Assembly: GCF_003970915.1 (NCBI RefSeq)
Contig: NZ_RXOF01000005.1
Coordinates: 369,608-433,607, forward strand
Origin: Hymenobacter gummosus
Lineage (GTDB): Bacteria > Bacteroidota > Bacteroidia > Cytophagales > Hymenobacteraceae
Reading direction: 5' to 3'
DNA: 64,000 nucleotides
Shown here: piece by piece, positions 23,953 to 34,096 of the stretch
Numbering within the stretch: position 1 is the stretch's first letter
Layout: each line of letters opens with the position of its first letter
Notes under the pieces: generated by a model
Database searches by the model: none
Told to the model about the DNA's origin: nothing
Seen by the model: only the letters and a program-made list of their open reading frames with translations
Program-made: the position numbers and the translations under genes

Positions 23953-25395
23953 TTACTTCAGCTCCTTGCTGCTCAGCTCCTGCGTCCAGAGCTGCTTGCC
24001 GTCCACGTCGAGGATGCGGATGTTCAGGCGGCGGTCGAAGCGCGGACCGGTCACGTCCACGATGGCGAAGTTGCGCTGGGTGGTGAGCGTGTTTGTTACC
24101 CGGTAGTAGTTGTTTTCGTCCTTGCCGCTGGCCGAGGGCGCACTGGTCAGCGGCGACACCGTCAAATCGTAGAGCGGGTAGGTGCCGGGCCGTTCCATGC
24201 GCGTCAGCTCGGTGTGGTGCCGGTCGCCGCTGAGGAATACCACGCCCTTGATGCCCGCCGATGAAATGGCCGCCAGCAGCCGGGCGCGCTCCTGCTGGTA
24301 GTTGCTGTAGTTCTCGAAGACCTTGGCCGGGTTCAGCACCTGCCCGCCCACGGCCACCACCTTAAACGTAGCCGAGCTGGCCGCCAAGGCTTCCACCAGC
24401 CACTGCAGCTGCGAGTCGCCGAGGTAGCTGCCGGCGGCAGTGGGCAGGTGGTTGGAAGAACGCAGCCACCGGTCGTCAAGCAGGAAAAACTGCACGTCGT
24501 TCCACTCGAAAGTACCGGTGATGCCGCCCCCACCCTGCCCGTAGTTGGGGTTGGCCCAGAACTGCTTGAAGGCATCCAGGGTGAGCTGCTTGTAGGCGTA
24601 GCTGCGGTCCGAGTCGTTAGGGCCGTAATCGTGGTCGTCCCACATGGCGTAGTGGTGGGTGTGGCCCAGCAGCGGCTGCAGCTCGCGCAGGGCGCGGGTG
24701 TGGCTGTAGCGGTGCCGGATGCCGGTGCGCGTGTGCCAGTCCACCTCGCGCAGGTACACGTTGTCGCCCAGCCACAGCATCACGTCGGGCCGCAGCCGGT
24801 CGATAGCGGAGAAGATGCGGTAGTCGCCGCCATAGGGGGCGCCGGGGCGTTCCACGGCGGGCTCGTTCACGTAGTTGCAGCTGCCCAGGGCCAGGCGAAA
24901 GTCGGGCGGGTCTTTGCGCCACTGCCACAGCTCCTGGGTCTGAAATTCCAGCGGGTAGGGCCGCTCTATCTTGCGGCGGTTCAGGTACAGGGCGTACTCG
25001 TAGCGGCGGCCGGGCTGCACCTCGTCGGCCAGCAGGTGGGCGGTCAGGCTGGTTTCCTCGCTGGTTTCCAGCTCCAGGGTGCGGTGCCGGACCTCGGGCT
25101 TGCCCCGCTCCCAGTACTCTATCTGGGCCAGCGTGGGCTCCGAGGTTTGCACCCAGAGCATGACTTCCCGCATGGCGGAGTAGCCCACCATCGGCCCCGA
25201 CTGCAGCAGGCTGGCGGCGCCGCGGGTCTGCTTGGGCTTAGAAGCTTGAGTAGTAGCGGTGTTGGCAGATTGGGCGGGGTTGGCGGCGGACGGAACGGTG
25301 GGGGCGGGAGCGGGAGGCGCCGGGGCGGTGGGGGGTTGCTGAGCCGTGGCAGCAGTGGCCCAGGAGGCAAGCAGCAGGCTGGCCCACCCTCTCAT
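23953..25395 (-). CDS. PhoD-like metallophosphatase (alkaline phosphatase D family)
   Basis: The ATG at 25395 opens a leader (GWASLLLASWATAATAQ) and gives 480 residues; a start at 25428 is possible. A Pro/Ala linker and a fibronectin-like N-terminal domain (about 60-165) precede the PhoD metallophosphatase domain. Metal ligands fit GSCNYVNEP, LWLGDNVYL, WDDHDYGPND and FLSGDRHHTEL. Family members hydrolyse phosphodiesters or monoesters, often with Fe3+/Ca2+, in the periplasm or outside the cell. The substrate is not predictable. Confidence 0.9.
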   Translation of the reverse strand: MRGWASLLLASWATAATAQQPPTAPAPPAPAPTVPSAANPAQSANTATTQASKPKQTRGAASLLQSGPMVGYSAMREVMLWVQTSEPTLAQIEYWERGKPEVRHRTLELETSEETSLTAHLLADEVQPGRRYEYALYLNRRKIERPYPLEFQTQELWQWRKDPPDFRLALGSCNYVNEPAVERPGAPYGGDYRIFSAIDRLRPDVMLWLGDNVYLREVDWHTRTGIRHRYSHTRALRELQPLLGHTHHYAMWDDHDYGPNDSDRSYAYKQLTLDAFKQFWANPNYGQGGGGITGTFEWNDVQFFLLDDRWLRSSNHLPTAAGSYLGDSQLQWLVEALAASSATFKVVAVGGQVLNPAKVFENYSNYQQERARLLAAISSAGIKGVVFLSGDRHHTELTRMERPGTYPLYDLTVSPLTSAPSASGKDENNYYRVTNTLTTQRNFAIVDVTGPRFDRRLNIRILDVDGKQLWTQELSSKELK

Positions 25396-25500
25396 CGTCC
25401 GACGCCGCAAGAGAAAAAAGTGCGGCATAGGCAGTAAATATAAGGATAGAGCCCGCGTTTCATTGTAAACTTTGCATTAAATACCGCCCTAGGGCTACAC

Positions 25501-25538
25501 AAAAAAAATCCGGCGGCTCCCGCAAGGGAACCGCCGGA
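25501..25538 (-). terminator. Terminator of the OmpA/glycine-zipper gene
   Basis: CCGGCGGCTCCC and GGGAACCGCCGG pair and are followed on the minus strand by eight T residues. Confidence 0.9.
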
Positions 25539-25570
25539 GAGCATCGGGACGCGGCGTTGGCCGGCCCGGC

Positions 25571-26287
25571 TTAGATCTGGCCTTTCTCGGCTGCTTTCTT
25601 CAGCTTTTCGTTGGCGTAGATGGCCACTTCCACGCGGCGGTTCTGCGAACGGCCGGCTTCGGTCGTGTTGTCGGCAATGGGCTGCTTCGAGCCGTAGCCT
25701 TTCACCTCAAAGCGCGAAGACTCTACCCCCTGGTTCATAGCGTAGTTGGCCACGGCCTGGGCGCGGCGTACCGACAGCGGGTCGTTGATTTTGTCGTTAC
25801 CGGTGTTATCGGTGTGGCCTTCCACCAGCACGTTGGTGTCGCCGTACTTCTTCAGCGTGGTAGCCAGCACGTCGATGTTGGACTGCGCGGCGCCGGTCAG
25901 CTCCGACGAGTTCTTGGCGAACAGGATGCCCGAGTCGAAGGTGATTTTGATGCCTTCGCCCACGCGCTCTACTTTGGCACCGGCCATGTCGCGGCGCAGC
26001 TCTTCGGCCTGCTTGTCCATGCGGCGGCCGATGAGGGCCCCGGCGCCGCCACCTACGGCAGCCCCGATAACGGCCCCGACGGCCGTGCCTTTTTTGCCAC
26101 CGATAACGCGGCCCAGCACGGCGCCGCCGGCAGCCCCACCCAGGCCACCGATGATACCGCCCTTAGCGGTTTTGCTCATGCCTTTCTTTTGGGTGGTCGT
26201 AGTGGTGGTCTGCGCCTGCGAAGCCGCCGAGGTCAGCAGCAGCACCAGGGCCAGCAGGAAGGCAAGGGAAGAACGAAGCTTGTTCAT
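25571..26287 (-). CDS. OmpA family protein with glycine zipper
   Basis: The 238-residue envelope protein has a signal peptide (cleavage near SQAQ) and a glycine-zipper segment (about 40-90, GGIIGGLGGAAGGAVLGRVIGG) that can insert in or pack against membrane. A C-terminal OmpA domain (about 115-230) binds peptidoglycan. It includes the motif region VEGHTDNTGNDKIN, LSVRRAQAV and NRRVEVAIY, with the Asp and Arg that contact meso-diaminopimelate. It is a close paralogue of the gene at 27183, and both end in the same EKLKKAAEKGQI-type tail. Confidence 0.92.
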   Translation of the reverse strand: MNKLRSSLAFLLALVLLLTSAASQAQTTTTTTQKKGMSKTAKGGIIGGLGGAAGGAVLGRVIGGKKGTAVGAVIGAAVGGGAGALIGRRMDKQAEELRRDMAGAKVERVGEGIKITFDSGILFAKNSSELTGAAQSNIDVLATTLKKYGDTNVLVEGHTDNTGNDKINDPLSVRRAQAVANYAMNQGVESSRFEVKGYGSKQPIADNTTEAGRSQNRRVEVAIYANEKLKKAAEKGQI

Positions 26288-26604
26288 TTTTCTTGGGTTT
26301 CGGGTTGGTGAGTTGAGAGGAGCAAGTGGAGAAATCTGGTCAGTGTAACGCCCCTGTCTGATGTGGGTTTTGCAACCACCTTGCCAACTCGGCCAACAGT
26401 AGCAGATTAATTACACAAATACATGATTATCAAGGCAATAATTTCATTAAAAACTTGCCTTGCAGCTGAATTTCCGCTGATTTACAGCGTCCGAAAACCA
26501 GGTAACGCGGCTGGTTACCAGATCAGGGCGGAAGCTACCGCCTACTGCGGAGCGTCCCATTCAACGCTACAATTATCTGGAATGTTGTGCTAAATCCCAG
26601 CGCA
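26288..26604. other. Intergenic region, AT-rich promoter zone
   Basis: No ORF is convincing here. The stretch 26400-26470 is AT rich compared with its surroundings and probably holds the promoter of the OmpA gene on the minus strand. I could not identify an exact TAnnTTTG element. Confidence 0.4.
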
Positions 26605-26639
26605 CAAAAAAAGCCCTCCCGGATTCGGGAGGGCTTTTC
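26605..26639 (-). terminator. Terminator of the small glycine-zipper gene
   Basis: AAGCCCTCCCG pairs with CGGGAGGGCTT, with A and T runs on both sides. It lies 70 bases beyond the stop codon. Confidence 0.85.
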
Positions 26640-26708
26640 TCTTCCAAGTAGCTGAGAAACTTATCTTTTCCGGCCCGCGGGGCCTTCCAAAAAAAATCCC
26701 ATTCGGGC

Positions 26709-26999
26709 TTAGTCCTTGCGAGTGTACTGCTCGTGGCGTACGGGGTCTTTCTTCTTGTCGCGCTTGCGGCCAATTATGCCCCCGCCGACGGTACCGGCGG
26801 CGGCCCCAATCAGGGCGCCTTTACCGCCACCTACTACGGCCCCGGTAGCGGCGCCGGCCGCGCCGCCGATGGCCGCGCCTTTGGCCTTGCCGCTCCAGGT
26901 TTTGGGTTTGGTAATCTTCGATTGGGCCTGGGCCGATACGCCCCCGCCGAGCAAGGCTACCGACAGTACGGCAGCAACGATTCCTTTATGAAAGTTCAT
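26709..26999 (-). CDS. Small glycine-zipper envelope protein
   Basis: The 96-residue protein has a signal peptide (GIVAAVLSVALLGGGVSAQA) and a glycine-zipper core (about 38-78, GAAIGGAAGAATGAVVGGGK) of the YMGG type. It ends in a highly charged tail with many Lys, Arg and Asp. It lacks the OmpA domain found in its two neighbours. A membrane- or peptidoglycan-associated role is likely, with no known activity. Confidence 0.8.
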   Translation of the reverse strand: MNFHKGIVAAVLSVALLGGGVSAQAQSKITKPKTWSGKAKGAAIGGAAGAATGAVVGGGKGALIGAAAGTVGGGIIGRKRDKKKDPVRHEQYTRKD

Positions 27000-27125
27000 G
27001 GCAGTCTAGGAGTTAGGGCCCGCCGCGGGAAATGGGGAAATAGCGGGCTGTTTGGATTTAAAACGTAAACTGCCCGGGTTGGGGTTACACCAACGGTCGA
27101 GTTTCCGGCCGACCTCTCCTGAAAA

Positions 27126-27157
27126 TAAAACGGGCCGCCCTTTGCAGGACGGCCCGA
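27126..27157 (-). terminator. Terminator of the 27183 OmpA gene
   Basis: CGGGCCG/CGGCCCG stem followed on the minus strand by TTTTATTTTC. Confidence 0.8.
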
Positions 27158-27182
27158 ACGCGCAGCCGAAGCGGCGCTTAGC

Positions 27183-27932
27183 TTACAGCTGGCCCTTTTC
27201 GGCCGCTTTCTTCATTTTCTCATTCGCGTAGATGGCAATTTCCACGCGGCGGTTGGCCTGGCGGCCTTCGGCAGTGGCGTTGTCGGCCACGGGCTGCGAG
27301 GAGCCGTAGCCCTGCGTGGTGATGCGCTCAGCAGCTACCCCGCGGGCACGGGTTTCGGCGGCCACGGCCTGGGCCCGGCGCTCCGACAGGGGCTGGTTGA
27401 TGGCGTCGGAGCCGGTGTTGTCGGTGTGGCCTTCCACCAGCACGTTGGTGTCGGGGTACTTTTTCAGCACTTCGGCCATGTTATCGATTTCCGTAATCGA
27501 AGCCGGGCGCAAATCCGATTTGTTGGTGTCGAACAGGATGCCCGAGTCGAAGGTAATTTTGATACCCTCGCCCACGCGCTCCACGCGGGCATTCTTCATG
27601 TCGCGTTGCAGCTCCTCGGCCTGCTTGTCCATCTTGCGGCCGATGACGGCCCCGGTGGCACCGCCCACGGCAGCACCCGTAATGGCCCCAATGGCCGTAC
27701 CCGATTTGCCGCCGATAACGCGGCCCAGCACGGCGCCGGCCGCGGCCCCGGCCCCGGCCCCGATAACGCCGCCCTTGGCCGTTTTGCTCATGCCGTCTTT
27801 ACGCTCGCCGGTGCCGTTGCTGCTGGGCAGGTCGGTGCTGCCGGTGCTGCCGGTGGTCCGGGAGGTTTGGCAGGAGCCGAAGACCAGGGTGAACAACAAG
27901 AGCAGGGCAATCCAAGAATTGAATGATTTCAT
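27183..27932 (-). CDS. OmpA family lipoprotein with glycine zipper
   Basis: The start at 27932 gives 249 residues with a lipoprotein signal: IALLLLFTLVFGSC, predicted lipidated Cys near 21. A Thr/Ser/Gly linker, a glycine zipper (about 55-105) and a C-terminal OmpA domain (about 130-240; VEGHTDNTGSDAIN, LSERRAQAVA, NRRVEIAIY) follow. It is a paralogue of the 25571 product but is lipid-anchored where that one is simply secreted. The predicted role is tethering the envelope to peptidoglycan. Confidence 0.92.
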   Translation of the reverse strand: MKSFNSWIALLLLFTLVFGSCQTSRTTGSTGSTDLPSSNGTGERKDGMSKTAKGGVIGAGAGAAAGAVLGRVIGGKSGTAIGAITGAAVGGATGAVIGRKMDKQAEELQRDMKNARVERVGEGIKITFDSGILFDTNKSDLRPASITEIDNMAEVLKKYPDTNVLVEGHTDNTGSDAINQPLSERRAQAVAAETRARGVAAERITTQGYGSSQPVADNATAEGRQANRRVEIAIYANEKMKKAAEKGQL

Positions 27933-28070
27933 AATGTCAGTGAAAGGTGAAGGTTGGGGAAGAACTTTCAGTTGGGCTTTACCCGGTTCGGGCCGAAAAG
28001 GTTGGCCAAGCATAGCAAGTGCCTAATACTCAGCCCAGGATTTTGGCCCGGGGTGGGGCCGCAAACGACA

Positions 28071-28109
28071 AACCCCGCCCGGCTGCTTACTCAGCAACCG
28101 GGCGGGGTT
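28071..28109 (-). terminator. Terminator of accD
   Basis: AACCCCGCCCGG pairs with CCGGGCGGGGTT. On the minus strand the stem is followed by TGTCGTTTG. Confidence 0.65.
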
Positions 28110-28132
28110 ATCCAACAAGCGTGCCGGAGCGG

Positions 28133-29008
28133 CTACTGGCCGGCGGTTTCGGCCGGTACGGTGGCCGGGCGCAGCATCTGCAGGAGGTCGGTGAGCTTCT
28201 GTTTCAGCTGCTTACGGTCGACGATAAAATCGAGGAAGCCGTGCTCTAGCACAAACTCGGCGCTCTGGAAGCCCTTGGGCAGGTCCTTGCCGATGGTTTC
28301 CTTAATCACGCGGGGGCCGGCGAAGCCAATGAGGGCGCCGGGCTCGGAGATGTTGAAGTCGCCGAGCATGGCGTAGGACGCGGTGACGCCGCCGGTGGTG
28401 GGGTCGGTCAGCAGCGAGATGTACGGAATGCCGGCTTCGGCCAACAGGGCCAGCTTGGCCGAGGTTTTGGCCATCTGCATCAGCGAGTAGCCAGCCTCCA
28501 TCATGCGGGCGCCGCCCGATTTGCTGATCATCAGGAAGGGCACCCGGTTGCGGCGGGCGTAGTCGATGGCGCGGGCAATCTTCTCGCCCACCACCGAGCC
28601 CATGGAGCCGCCGATAAAGCGGAAGTCCATGCAGGCCACTACCAGCTCCTGCCCGTTCATGGGGCCATGGGCGGTGCGCACGGCGTCCTTGAGGCCGGTG
28701 CTGCGCTGGGTAGCCGCAATGCGCTGCGGGTAGGCCTTGGTATCGACGAAGTGCAGCGGGTCGCCGGAGGAGAGGTCGGCGTCCAGCTCCGTGAACTGGT
28801 TGCCGTCGAACAGGATTTCAAAGTACTCGGCCGAGTCAATCCGGTCGTGGTAGTTGCACTTGGCGCAGGTGTAGAGCATGCGCCGATGCTCACCCATATC
28901 GGCCACGGTGCCACACTCGGGACACTTGTACCACAGCCCGTCGGGGGTTTCCTTTTTCTCCTCCGTGGGGGTGATGATGCCTTTTTCCTGCCGTTTAAAC
29001 CAAGCCAT
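28133..29008 (-). CDS. accD: Acetyl-CoA carboxylase carboxyltransferase subunit beta
   Basis: The 291-residue protein is the beta half of the carboxyltransferase that makes malonyl-CoA for fatty acid synthesis. An N-terminal zinc ribbon ([15 protein letters not shown], then [10 protein letters not shown]; four Cys near 28-50) is followed by the crotonase-fold domain ([34 protein letters not shown]). The start at 29008 ([11 protein letters not shown]) matches family N-termini. In-frame sequence upstream to 29173 is non-coding. The alpha subunit gene is not nearby. Confidence 0.97.
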   Translation of the reverse strand: MAWFKRQEKGIITPTEEKKETPDGLWYKCPECGTVADMGEHRRMLYTCAKCNYHDRIDSAEYFEILFDGNQFTELDADLSSGDPLHFVDTKAYPQRIAATQRSTGLKDAVRTAHGPMNGQELVVACMDFRFIGGSMGSVVGEKIARAIDYARRNRVPFLMISKSGGARMMEAGYSLMQMAKTSAKLALLAEAGIPYISLLTDPTTGGVTASYAMLGDFNISEPGALIGFAGPRVIKETIGKDLPKGFQSAEFVLEHGFLDFIVDRKQLKQKLTDLLQMLRPATVPAETAGQ

Positions 29009-29127
29009 TATGTTCGGGGACTGCGTCATATGATGGGAGTGCTGCCGGGGCCGCCGCGGGCAAGTTACGTCGCCGCGGCCGGGTGGGGCCGGCGGCAACG
29101 GGACCCGGGAAGGGCCGGCCGGTTCTA

Positions 29128-29135
29128 CAAAAGTA
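29128..29135 (-). promoter_or_regulatory. -7 element (TACTTTTG) of accD
   Basis: Minus-strand TACTTTTG is an exact match, with a TTG 22 bases further upstream as a possible -33 box. The leader would be about 115 bases. Confidence 0.5.
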
Positions 29136-29223
29136 AAGTAGCCCCGCCGACTTCGCGCAACCGGGCCGGGCAAAGCGGCTTAAATATGAGTAAGGATTGG
29201 CCGCGGCGCCTGCGTAGCCGGGC

Positions 29224-30459
29224 TCAGGGCTGCGGCGGGACCGGGGGCGGCCCCGCCGCAAAAACGGCGGCTACTTCGGCGTTTTGCCCGGCCAGTTCCC
29301 AACCCGCCAGCCCCTCACGCCAGACGTGGTGGGCCGGACTGAGCTGCCCCGCGGCGGCTAGTTGCCCAAGCTGCGCCAGCGTGTAGGTGCCTAACTGCTG
29401 GCCATGCAGGGCCAAGTGGTAGAGCTGCACTGGGGGCGCGGGCGGAGCCGGCACAAAGCTGTTTAGCATGCTGCCCAGCTGCTGGCCCATCACCAAGCCC
29501 GGGAGCAAGCCGGCCAGAGCAGCGCCGCCTGCACCGCCGGGGTTGGCGGCGGCCGCGTGTAGGATGCGGGCCTGCTGGTCGAACTGGTGCAGGGGGAAAT
29601 TGCGGGCTTCCATCTGCATTTCGGTTTCGCGGCGCTGAATACGGGCGTTTTCGGCCTGGTTCAGGATGCTCAGGTCGGTCTGGGCCGCGGCCAGCCGGGT
29701 CTGCTGGTCGGCGGTGGTATGGCGCAGCTGCTGGTAGTGCGGGTGGGCCTTGTCCAGCTCGATGGCGGCCACGTCGACGCGCTTCAGGTTCACACCAAAG
29801 TCTTCGGCCAGCACCGGGGCGAGGCGAGCCTGTAGCAACGCGCTCAGCTCGTCGAGGCGGCTTTCAATCTGCAGCACAGACCAGTCGGCGGCCAGGGCGG
29901 CGTTGATGATCAGGGTTTTGGCCTGGCGGGCGAAGGCGCTGCGGATTTGCAGGCGCAGGTCTTCCAGGTCGAAAGTAACGAGGCGGTTCAGGCGGATGAA
30001 CTGCCGAATATCAGTCAGGTTGAAGGTGAGCGTGCCGCGCACTACGCAGGGCAGAGCCAGGTCGGGGAAGCGCGCATCAAACACGTCGAACTCGGGCAGG
30101 CCGAAGCGAATCTGGTTGTTGGCGGCCAGGTTGAAGAAGTACACCTCGGCCGGGAAGGGCGAGTCGCCGCCGTAGGCCAGGCCCAGCAGCTCCGTCAGCA
30201 CCGGCAGGTTGAGGGTGCGCAGGAGGCGGTCTTGCGGGCCCGGTACCACGTCGTAGGCGCTGCCATCAGCCTGCGGGTACACCAGCACGGCGGCTTCGCT
30301 TTCCTTCACGCGCAGGCTGCTGCCCCAGCGCAGGGCGTTTTCCTTGTGGCTGGGGCCGTGGGCGCCGGCCGGGCGCCACTTCCACACCAGGTATTCGGGT
30401 TTGTCACAGCGGATTGCGTCGAGCAGACCGCCTTCGGGGCTTGGGCCAAACAGTGCCAT
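29224..30459 (-). CDS. SPFH/band-7 (YdjI-like) protein with GYF_2 domain
   Basis: The 411-residue protein starts at the ATG at 30459. Residues about 1-290 resemble the SPFH/virion-core-like (YdjI) family: an N-terminal beta part (DKPEYLVWKWRP), then an SPFH-type domain and a coiled helix (ARIQRRETEMQMEARN). A Gly/Ala linker leads to a C-terminal GYF_2 domain (about 345-400; YHLALHGQQLGTYTLAQLGQ, HHVWREGLAGWELAG). There is no signal peptide. It lies 24 bases downstream of the zinc-ribbon protein gene, and the pair probably works together at membranes. The exact role is unknown. Confidence 0.85.
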   Translation of the reverse strand: MALFGPSPEGGLLDAIRCDKPEYLVWKWRPAGAHGPSHKENALRWGSSLRVKESEAAVLVYPQADGSAYDVVPGPQDRLLRTLNLPVLTELLGLAYGGDSPFPAEVYFFNLAANNQIRFGLPEFDVFDARFPDLALPCVVRGTLTFNLTDIRQFIRLNRLVTFDLEDLRLQIRSAFARQAKTLIINAALAADWSVLQIESRLDELSALLQARLAPVLAEDFGVNLKRVDVAAIELDKAHPHYQQLRHTTADQQTRLAAAQTDLSILNQAENARIQRRETEMQMEARNFPLHQFDQQARILHAAAANPGGAGGAALAGLLPGLVMGQQLGSMLNSFVPAPPAPPVQLYHLALHGQQLGTYTLAQLGQLAAAGQLSPAHHVWREGLAGWELAGQNAEVAAVFAAGPPPVPPQP

Positions 30460-30483
30460 AATCAATCGGGAAGTAGCAGGTGG

Positions 30484-31728
30484 TTACCGGCTGAACGTGG
30501 TGTCGACGAGCAGCTGGTAGTTAGCGGGCAGCTGCTCGTTCAGCGCGGTTTTGCGGTTCTGAAAGGCCTGAAACGCTGGCTGCTCCTGGTAGAGGTACGC
30601 CGCATCGGGGCTGATGCGGCGCCAGCGCAGGCGCTCCAGCCGCCGCCGCGCCTCGGTGTAGCGGCGGGCCGTCAGCAGCTCCGGCACCGAATCCAGGCGC
30701 TGCTCCAACTCGGCGTGCTGAATCAGGCTAGCCAGGCGCACGCGGTTGGGCTCCAGCTCCAGCGAATCGAGCAGGCGGCGGGCTTCGGGCAGACGCCCGA
30801 ACTCCACCAGCTGCTCGCCGCGGGCCATCTGCGCCTTAGTATCGGCCGGAAACACGCGGCCGCGGCTCAGCAGCGGCCCCAGCCCGAGGGCCAGCAGGCA
30901 CAGCCCGCCGAGCACGCGCCGGGGCGTGAGGTAGGTACCGGCAGCCGCTGGCGCAGCCCGCAGCCGGCTCATTTCGCCGCCGAGCGTGTCGACGACCTGC
31001 CGCACCTGCCGGTCGGCGCCGAAAAACAGGGTAATCTGCCGGGCGTGCTTGTCGAATTCGGCCTGGATTTCAGCCAGCGGGCGGTGGTGGCGCGTCGGAG
31101 CCGGCGGCTGGCGGCGAAGCTGCAGGGCACGGTCGATCAGCCAGCCCACGCCGAAGGCCAGGGCGGCAATAACCCACCAGCCCCAGCCCATTTCGTTGCC
31201 GACGAAGGCAAAGCTGACCACGGACAGCACCAGGGCCAGCAGAGTAGGCACCAGGTACAGGGCGCCGGAGCGGCTCAGCTGGCTCTGGGGCCGCACGGCC
31301 TGGGCCTTGGCCTCGATGAGCAAATCTTCCATCTCGCCCATCATTTCCTCCAGGCTGCCGTGCGCGTCGTGTTCGGCGTCGACGAGCTGCCCGCAAGCCG
31401 GGCACACGTGGCTGAGGCCGCTCAAGGGCTCCTTGCAGGCCGGGCACTTGCTCAGCGGGGCACGGTCGCGGTCGGCGGGAGCGGCGGCGTATGGCGGGGC
31501 GGGGGGCGCCAGCCGCGTGGCGCGCTGCTGCAATTGCTGGTTGAGCAGCTCATCGTCGCGCAGCTCGCGTTGCCGCTCGAAGAGCCGCCCGGCCAGGTAA
31601 ACCTCAAACTCGTCCGCATCCACGCCAAAGGACTGGGCCTTGCGGGTCAGCACCTGCCGCTCCTTGTCGGTGAGCTGCCCGTCGGCAATAGTGGCATCAA
31701 TCAGGGCGGTCAGCTGCTCGTCGTACAT
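30484..31728 (-). CDS. TerB-like / zinc-ribbon membrane protein
   Basis: The 414-residue protein begins with a helical TerB-like segment (about 1-55; LTALIDATIADGQLTDKER). A double CxxC zinc ribbon (CPACKEPLSG and CPACGQLVD, about 93-115) follows, then a pair of membrane helices (about 155-200) and another near 285-300. The C-terminal 120 residues are helical and TPR-like. This layout suggests an inner-membrane protein with cytoplasmic zinc ribbon. It is co-directional with the SPFH gene at 24 bases. SPFH plus zinc-ribbon pairs occur in stress-related membrane systems, but function here is inference. Confidence 0.75.
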   Translation of the reverse strand: MYDEQLTALIDATIADGQLTDKERQVLTRKAQSFGVDADEFEVYLAGRLFERQRELRDDELLNQQLQQRATRLAPPAPPYAAAPADRDRAPLSKCPACKEPLSGLSHVCPACGQLVDAEHDAHGSLEEMMGEMEDLLIEAKAQAVRPQSQLSRSGALYLVPTLLALVLSVVSFAFVGNEMGWGWWVIAALAFGVGWLIDRALQLRRQPPAPTRHHRPLAEIQAEFDKHARQITLFFGADRQVRQVVDTLGGEMSRLRAAPAAAGTYLTPRRVLGGLCLLALGLGPLLSRGRVFPADTKAQMARGEQLVEFGRLPEARRLLDSLELEPNRVRLASLIQHAELEQRLDSVPELLTARRYTEARRRLERLRWRRISPDAAYLYQEQPAFQAFQNRKTALNEQLPANYQLLVDTTFSR

Positions 31729-31766
31729 CGGGGCAATAGAGGTAGGCTAAAGGGGCTGAAAGCAAC

Positions 31767-31790
31767 GGGGCGCGCCGTTGGGCGCGCCCC
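31767..31790 (-). terminator. Hairpin downstream of fbaB
   Basis: GGGGCGCGCC pairs with GGCGCGCCCC around a four-base loop. The minus strand continues GTTGCTTTC, a weak T tract. Confidence 0.6.
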
Positions 31791-31793
31791 GCA

Positions 31794-32843
<1,050 letters not shown>

Positions 32844-32925
32844 AGAACAGGGGTTTTGGAGGTAGCGGGCAAGGTGAGTGTCAGCCCAATATAGGCCGAA
32901 AAGTACGGGAGCCGGCGCGGCGGCG

Positions 32926-32957
32926 TTGGCATTTCCGACCGGTTGGGGCTACCTTGC
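32926..32957 (+). promoter_or_regulatory. Promoter of the 33009 OmpA gene (TTGG-N20-TACCTTGC)
   Basis: TTGG at 32926-32929 and TACCTTGC at 32950-32957 are spaced 20 bases apart, matching the Bacteroidota -33/-7 arrangement with one -7 mismatch. The start codon is 51 bases downstream. Confidence 0.5.
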
Positions 32958-33008
32958 CGGGGCCGTGGGCCTGCGGGGCAGGTCCGGCGGCTTTGCCTTA
33001 CGTTGCCC

Positions 33009-34019
33009 GTGAAGAAGTCCACTCCTACCCTGCTGCTGGCCGCCCTGGCCGGCGCCGCGCTGTCCTTGCCGGGCTGCGTCACCGCCAAGAAATTCGACGA
33101 TTTGCAGGCCCGGCAGAACGCCACCGAGCAGGCCAAAACCACCGCCGAGCGGCAGGCCCGCGAAGCCGTGGCCGAGCTGAAAAAGGCCACCGACGAGCTG
33201 AACGAAACCAAGCTGACCAACCGCCGCCTCATCAGCGACTCCACCCAGACCGGCAACGTGCTGCGCCGCACCCAGAGCCTGTACCGCGAGCTGAGCGACA
33301 CCTACGACAAGCTCATCAAGAACAACGAGAAGGTGCTGGCCAACAAAACGGCCGACTACCAGAAAATAGCCCAGGACCTGGCCCGCCGCGAAGCCGAGCT
33401 GGGCGAGCTGTCGGCCAACCTGAACAAGAGCCGCACCGAAATCGACAAGCTCTCGGCCGACGTGAAAAGCCGGGAGCAGCGCCTGGCCGAGCTGGAAAAA
33501 GCCCTGGCCGAGAAGGACGCCGCCGTGAATGCGCTCAAAACCAAAGTCAGCAACGCCCTGCTGGCGTTTAAATCCAGCGAGTTGCAGGTGAAGGTGAAGG
33601 ACGGCAAGGTGTACGTGTCTCTGTCGGAGCAGCTGCTGTTCAAGTCGGGCTCCACCAAGGTCGACCCCAAGGGCCAGGAGGCCCTGACCAAGCTGGCTGG
33701 GGTGCTCAAGGAGCAGCGCGACGTGAACGTGGTGGTGGAAGGCCACACCGACAACGTGCCGATTCTGCGCGGCACGGCCGGCATGCAGGACAACTGGGAC
33801 CTTTCGGCCCTGCGCGCTACCGAAATTGCCCGCCTGCTGACCAACGGCGGCGTGCAGCCGGAGCGCGTGACGGCCTCGGGCCGCTCGCAGTACGTACCGG
33901 TGGCCCAGAACGACTCGGCCCCGAACAAGGCCCTGAACCGCCGTACCGAAATCATCCTCACGCCCAAGCTCGACGAGCTGTTCCAGATTCTGGGCACCAA
34001 CTCGGAGGCCGGAAAGTAG
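33009..34019 (+). CDS. OmpA family lipoprotein with long coiled coil
   Basis: The likely start is GTG at 33009, giving 336 residues and a lipoprotein signal (TLLLAALAGAALSLPGC, lipidated Cys near 22). Residues about 30-195 are a charged coiled coil rich in Lys, Glu and Ala. Residues about 205-325 form an OmpA peptidoglycan-binding domain (VEGHTDNVPILRGT, NWDLSALRATEIARLL, NRRTEIILTP). The architecture resembles outer-membrane lipoproteins that reach across the periplasm to the cell wall. No ATG fits the leader, so GTG is preferred. Confidence 0.92.
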   Translation: MKKSTPTLLLAALAGAALSLPGCVTAKKFDDLQARQNATEQAKTTAERQAREAVAELKKATDELNETKLTNRRLISDSTQTGNVLRRTQSLYRELSDTYDKLIKNNEKVLANKTADYQKIAQDLARREAELGELSANLNKSRTEIDKLSADVKSREQRLAELEKALAEKDAAVNALKTKVSNALLAFKSSELQVKVKDGKVYVSLSEQLLFKSGSTKVDPKGQEALTKLAGVLKEQRDVNVVVEGHTDNVPILRGTAGMQDNWDLSALRATEIARLLTNGGVQPERVTASGRSQYVPVAQNDSAPNKALNRRTEIILTPKLDELFQILGTNSEAGK

Positions 34020-34041
34020 CCCGCCGAACAACACCCAACGC

Positions 34042-34096
34042 GCAGGAATCGTTAGGTTTAGGCTGTCATCCTAATCCTAACGATTCCTGCTTTTTT
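34042..34096 (+). terminator. Strong terminator ending directly at the next start codon
   Basis: GCAGGAATCGTTAGG (34042-34056) pairs with 34076-34090, followed by six T residues at 34091-34096. The next base is the A of the ATG of the following gene. Confidence 0.9.
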
